Positions 61,112 through 64,000 of a stretch of DNA of 64,000 bases are shown here, piece by piece. The DNA lies in NCBI RefSeq assembly GCF_900106995.1, contig NZ_FNOK01000016.1, forward strand, positions 62,001-126,000. Reading direction: 5' to 3'. How positions within the stretch are numbered: the stretch's first letter is position 1; each line of letters begins with the position of its first letter. This DNA comes from Saccharopolyspora shandongensis (lineage in GTDB: Bacteria; Actinomycetota; Actinomycetes; Mycobacteriales; Pseudonocardiaceae). The position numbers and the translations under genes are program-made. The notes below the pieces were generated by a model. The model was not told the DNA's origin and searched no databases. It saw only the letters and a program-made list of their open reading frames with translations.

Positions 61112-61261
61112 GACTCGTTCTGCGGGGCGGTGCGGATCCGCGGCACGCACATGTCCAATACGTCGTGGAGGGCTTTCCTGGGAGACCTCCGGAGGAGCGG
61201 GCACCGTGAATCGGCGACGGTGCCGGTTGCGCAGGTGGGCTGAGCGGCTACGCCGCTTCAA
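61112..61261 (+). repeat. Dispersed intergenic repeat, copy D
   Basis: Same orientation as copy A, which it resembles most: head CTCGTTCTGCGGGGCGGTGC, ATGTCCAATACGTCG, CCTCCGGAGG, GGGCACCGTGAATCGGCGAC, GGTGCCGGTTGCGCAGGTGG and the 3' hairpin. Most of the 61095-61413 gap. Confidence 0.75.
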
Positions 61262-61400
61262 GATCGAAGTCCGCGGCGGCTGAGCCGGCGTCATCCGTAC
61301 CCGCGGGCGCTGAGCAGCGGAAACGGGCCGTCCGCCGGCTCGGTGGCGGTGTTCTCCGCCGGAAATCCGATCGGGTGCCTGTCCGGTCGGCGCCGTTCGG

Positions 61401-61407
61401 CAGAATT
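61401..61407 (+). promoter_or_regulatory. -10 element of a leaderless promoter
   Basis: CAGAATT lies 6-7 nt before the GTG at 61414. Confidence 0.45.
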
Positions 61408-61413
61408 GTCGGC

Positions 61414-62274
61414 GTGACCGACGCGCGCACCTACGGCGATGAAGTCGCCGTTGTCACCGTGACCTACTCCCCGGGCGAGACCCTGGAGCAGTTCCTCGAC
61501 ACCTTGACCAAGGCGACGGAGCGCCCGGTCCGGGTGATCCTCGCCGACAACACCTCCACCGACGGCGTGCCCGAACGGGCAGCCGCGGAGCGCGCGAATG
61601 TCGACTTCGTGCCCACCGGTGGCAACCTCGGCTACGGTGGCGCGGCCAACCGCGGCGTCGCCGAGCTCGGCGACGAATTCGGCTGGGTCGTCGTCGCCAA
61701 CCCGGACCTGGAGTGGCAGCCGGGCTCGCTCGACGAACTGCTGGATGCGGCCAAGCGCTGGCCGCGCGGCGGATCGTTCGGCCCGCTGATCAAGGAGCCC
61801 ACCGGCGAGGTCTACCCGTCGGCGCGGCTGCTGCCGTCGATCGGCCGCGGCGCCGGGCACGCGGTGTTCGCCAAGATCTGGCCGAAGAACCCGTGGTCCC
61901 GCGCGTACCACCAGTCCGAGACGACGATCACCGAGCGGCCCGCCGGTTGGCTGTCCGGCTCCTGCCTGCTGCTGCGCCGCGAGGCCTTCGACTCCATCGA
62001 CGGCTTCGACCCGCGCTACTTCATGTACTTCGAAGACGTCGACCTCGGCGACCGGCTCGGGAAGAAGGGCTGGCTGAACGTCTACGTGCCGAGCGCGGAG
62101 ATCATGCACATCGGCGGGCACTCCACGGCGGGCGCCTCCAAGCGGATGCTCGTCGAGCACCACCGCAGCGCCTACCGCTACCTCGCGGACCGCTACCCGG
62201 GGCCGGCCTGGGCACCGCTGCGCCTCGCCCTGCGCGCAGCGCTGACCGCCCGCGCCCGCATCGCTACCCGCTGA
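61414..62274 (+). CDS. wbbL: Rhamnosyltransferase WbbL-like, GT2
   Basis: A 286-residue inverting GT2. VVTVTYSPGETLEQFL, ILADNTSTDGVPE, GGNLGYGGAANRGVAE, NPDLEWQPGSLDEL and YFMYFEDVDLGDRLG follow the actinobacterial WbbL plan, where rhamnose is transferred from dTDP-rhamnose to GlcNAc-PP-decaprenol to start the arabinogalactan linkage. GTG at 61414 was set by homology. Gene order with the following nucleotidyltransferase matches mycobacteria. Confidence 0.85.
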   Translation: MTDARTYGDEVAVVTVTYSPGETLEQFLDTLTKATERPVRVILADNTSTDGVPERAAAERANVDFVPTGGNLGYGGAANRGVAELGDEFGWVVVANPDLEWQPGSLDELLDAAKRWPRGGSFGPLIKEPTGEVYPSARLLPSIGRGAGHAVFAKIWPKNPWSRAYHQSETTITERPAGWLSGSCLLLRREAFDSIDGFDPRYFMYFEDVDLGDRLGKKGWLNVYVPSAEIMHIGGHSTAGASKRMLVEHHRSAYRYLADRYPGPAWAPLRLALRAALTARARIATR

Positions 62275-62324
62275 CGACTGCCTCCGGAGTGGCTGGCGTG
62301 GCGGTGCGGGCTTGCAAACCGGTC

Positions 62325-62672
62325 CTAGTGCTGGGGGTAGTGCTGGCCGGCCTGCGAACCGAGCGGCCCGAACTCGTGCGGGGCGCGGTGCGCCTGGTAC
62401 GGGTTCGGCGGCAGATTCTGCTGGCCCTGCTCGTAATCCTCGGTCGGCCAGCCACCGTGCTGCGGCTCCTGCCGCTGCGGCTGCTGCCGGGGGTGACCGC
62501 CGGGCAGCACCTGCGTGGTGTCCGCCGGGTCGGCCTGGCTGACGACATCGCGCGGGATGCGCACGGTGCTCGCGGCATCCATCGGCGAGGTGGCATTGTC
62601 GGGGGTGACGACGAACGCGCCGCGTGCCCGCGCGCGAGCAAGTGCTTCGTCGGCTCGGAGGCGCGGGTCCAT
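62325..62672 (-). CDS. Conserved small hypothetical protein
   Basis: A 115-residue protein, not assigned. The first ~50 residues are ordered and conserved-looking (DPRLRADEALARARARGAFV, then STVRIPRDVVSQADPADTTQ); the rest is Gln/Pro/His-rich and disordered. AGAGGG lies 8 nt before the ATG. It is leftward between wbbL and the rightward nucleotidyltransferase. Confidence 0.6.
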   Translation of the reverse strand: MDPRLRADEALARARARGAFVVTPDNATSPMDAASTVRIPRDVVSQADPADTTQVLPGGHPRQQPQRQEPQHGGWPTEDYEQGQQNLPPNPYQAHRAPHEFGPLGSQAGQHYPQH

Positions 62673-62843
62673 GGGGATGCCCTCTCAGTCGTTCGCAGTC
62701 GGTGGTCCGCGTTGGCGGGCGTCGGACTGGGCACGGCCGCTGCGGGCGGGCCCAGTGCTCATTATGCCGTTGGCCCTGCCAGAGTATTCCCCCCAATGGG
62801 TTTTCGTCACTGAAGTGCATCAGGTAGAGGAGGATCAACGCCG

Positions 62844-63941
62844 ATGTCCGCGGATGCGCAGGACCCGGCCGCGTCGCCGACGGCGGAAGCGGTCGTGCTG
62901 GTAGGTGGTCGGGGCGTGCGGCTGCGGCCGTTGACCTTGTCGGCGCCCAAGCCGATGCTGCCGACCGCCGGGGTCCCGTTCCTGAGCCACCTGCTGTCCC
63001 GGATCCGGGCTGCCGGCATCGAGCACGTGGTGCTCGGCACGTCCTACAAGGCGGAGGTGTTCGCCGAGCACTTCGGCGACGGATCCGAACTCGGCCTGCG
63101 GCTGGAGTACGTCGTCGAGCCGGAACCGCTGGACACCGCCGGCGCGATCCGCAACGTCGCGGACCGGCTCAGCGCCGACGACGTGCTGGTGTTCAACGGC
63201 GACATCCTCTCCGGGGTGGATCTCACGGATCTGCTCGAAACGCACCGCAGCGCCGCGGCGGACGTGACGCTGCACCTGGTGAAGGTCGCCGATCCGCGCC
63301 GCTTCGGCTGCGTGCCCACCGACGCGGACGGGCGGGTCACGGCGTTCCTGGAGAAGACCGAGAACCCACCGGTCGACCAGATCAACGCGGGCTGCTACGT
63401 GTTCCGGCGCGAGGTGATCGACACGATCCCGGCGGGCCGTCCGGTGTCGGTGGAGCGCGAGACGTTCCCGGAACTGCTCGCCTCCGGCGCGCGGGTGCAG
63501 GGCCACGTCGACACCTCGTACTGGCTGGACATGGGAACCCCGGAGGCGTTCATCCGGGCGTCCGCGGACCTGGTCCTCGGCGTGGCGCCGTCGAACGCGC
63601 TGCCCGGCGAGCGCGGCGAAGCGCTGGTGCTGGACGGCGCGGAGGTCGCCGCGGACGCGGAGGTCTGCGGGGGCAGTGCGATCGGCGCGGGCAGCACGGT
63701 GGAATCCGGTGCGCGCGTAGCGGAATCGGTGCTCTTCGAAGGCGTGCGCATCGAGCGGAACGCGGTGGTCGAGCGGTGCGTGATCGGCAACGACGCGACG
63801 ATCGGCGCGGGCGCCGTGCTGCGTGACGCGATCATCGGTGACGGCGCGCGGATCGGCGCCGACTGCGAGCTGCTGGGCGGGGTGCGGGTGTGGCCCGGCG
63901 TCGAGCTGCCGGCCGGCGGCGTCCGCTTCTCCGCGGACTGA
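62844..63941 (+). CDS. Sugar-1-phosphate nucleotidyltransferase (GDP-mannose type)
   Basis: A 365-residue enzyme. The N-terminal nucleotidyltransferase domain starts VLVGGRGVRLRPLTLSAPKP with the donor GxGxR loop and Lys; PEPLDTAGAIRN and FNGDILSGVD (metal Asp) follow. The C-terminal hexapeptide left-handed beta-helix (about 250-355: VAADAEVCGGSAIGAGS) is as in mycobacterial ManB-type mannose-1-phosphate guanylyltransferases. GAGGAGG precedes the ATG. It probably supplies GDP-mannose to the mannosyltransferases upstream; the nucleotide is inferred. Confidence 0.9.
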   Translation: MSADAQDPAASPTAEAVVLVGGRGVRLRPLTLSAPKPMLPTAGVPFLSHLLSRIRAAGIEHVVLGTSYKAEVFAEHFGDGSELGLRLEYVVEPEPLDTAGAIRNVADRLSADDVLVFNGDILSGVDLTDLLETHRSAAADVTLHLVKVADPRRFGCVPTDADGRVTAFLEKTENPPVDQINAGCYVFRREVIDTIPAGRPVSVERETFPELLASGARVQGHVDTSYWLDMGTPEAFIRASADLVLGVAPSNALPGERGEALVLDGAEVAADAEVCGGSAIGAGSTVESGARVAESVLFEGVRIERNAVVERCVIGNDATIGAGAVLRDAIIGDGARIGADCELLGGVRVWPGVELPAGGVRFSAD

Positions 63942-63963
63942 GCGGGCGTACCGTCGGGGGGAC

Positions 63964-64000
63964 ATGAGCGATGCCCTGACCCGAACCTGGCGCCCGTCGC
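63964..64000 (+). CDS. Start of a CDS cut by the window end
   Basis: ATG at 63964 follows GGGGGG, giving 12 codons (MSDALTRTWRPS) before the window ends. The start resembles AlkA-type DNA glycosylases, in which a TRxWRP-like start is common, but too little is visible to assign it. Confidence 0.35.
   Translation, partial: MSDALTRTWRPS

Noticed and set aside
53738-62274. Antibiotic deoxysugar or secondary-metabolite cluster
   Set aside because: No polyketide, peptide synthetase or deoxysugar aminating genes; rml, LCP, GtrA, wbbL and nucleotidyltransferase point to cell wall.
1-64000. tRNA, rRNA, prophage or insertion sequence
   Set aside because: No cloverleaf with CCA-end pattern, rRNA core, integrase or transposase frame could be found by eye; a tRNA search by program would be decisive.

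Overview
The window looks like chromosome from a high-G+C Gram-positive actinomycete, most likely Pseudonocardiaceae and perhaps Saccharopolyspora. Evidence: G/C-rich third codon positions and frequent GTG starts; an orphan PE/PPE-EspG-DUF3558 set; a WhiJ-like XRE/DUF397 pair; and a gene group (maf, birA, PH-domain protein, GtrA, purK/purE, TIGR03089, LytR-CpsA-Psr, rmlD, wbbL, GDP-mannose-type nucleotidyltransferase) that I recall lying close together in mycobacteria, where it serves the arabinogalactan linkage. I saw no rRNA, tRNA, CRISPR, prophage or insertion sequence.

Layout. 0-7 kb: end of a deoxysugar operon (rhamnose mutarotase fragment, aldo/keto reductase), NmrA-like reductase, arginase-family protein, secreted L,D-transpeptidase, acetyltransferase and two P-loop NTPases. 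7-12.6 kb: glycerol regulon (glpF-glpK leftward; DeoR regulator and glpD rightward) around what looks like a divergent promoter with a shared -35. 12.9-16.3 kb: type VII secretion accessory cluster (EspG, PPE, PE/WXG-like protein), DUF3558 lipoprotein and DUF1707 protein. 16.4-24.7 kb: cation symporter, Maf, secreted Xaa-Pro peptidase, the coupled set birA / PH / HMG-CoA lyase / CbiZ, and a MaoC dehydratase. 24.9-28.4 kb: YbaB-like protein, WXG100 protein, a 779-residue secreted toxin with a C-terminal TNT (NAD+ glycohydrolase) domain, and a coupled candidate immunity protein. 28.4-33.2 kb: DUF2339 membrane protein, XRE/DUF397 pair, two small proteins, hisN. 33.2-39.3 kb: two-component system, GtrA, an ECF sigma factor fused to anti-sigma and extracellular domains, a degenerate GGDEF protein. 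39.4-47.5 kb: purK-purE, thioesterase, DoxX, TIGR03089, large LuxR ATPase, exported-looking SDR. 47.6-64 kb: two LCP ligases, rmlB-rmlD, and a glycosyltransferase cluster ending in wbbL and a sugar-1-phosphate nucleotidyltransferase: cell-wall polysaccharide assembly.

Regulation and architecture. At least fourteen genes start 6-8 nt after a TANNNT-like -10 hexamer and are probably transcribed as leaderless mRNAs; this decided several start codons. Intergenic DNA is rich in dispersed repeats: a 125-200 bp element in four copies, a palindrome with arms CCGATTTT/AAAATCGG (three clustered copies plus one 29 kb away), two hairpins sharing a 12-nt loop, a 22-bp palindrome, and two ~68-bp direct repeats flanking a DUF3800-like gene of less G/C-biased codon use.

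Most interesting: the TNT toxin/immunity locus, whose TNT domain has changed two residues I recall as conserved in the family; the sigma/anti-sigma/sensor fusion; and the repeat families. All assignments were made by eye without database searches.
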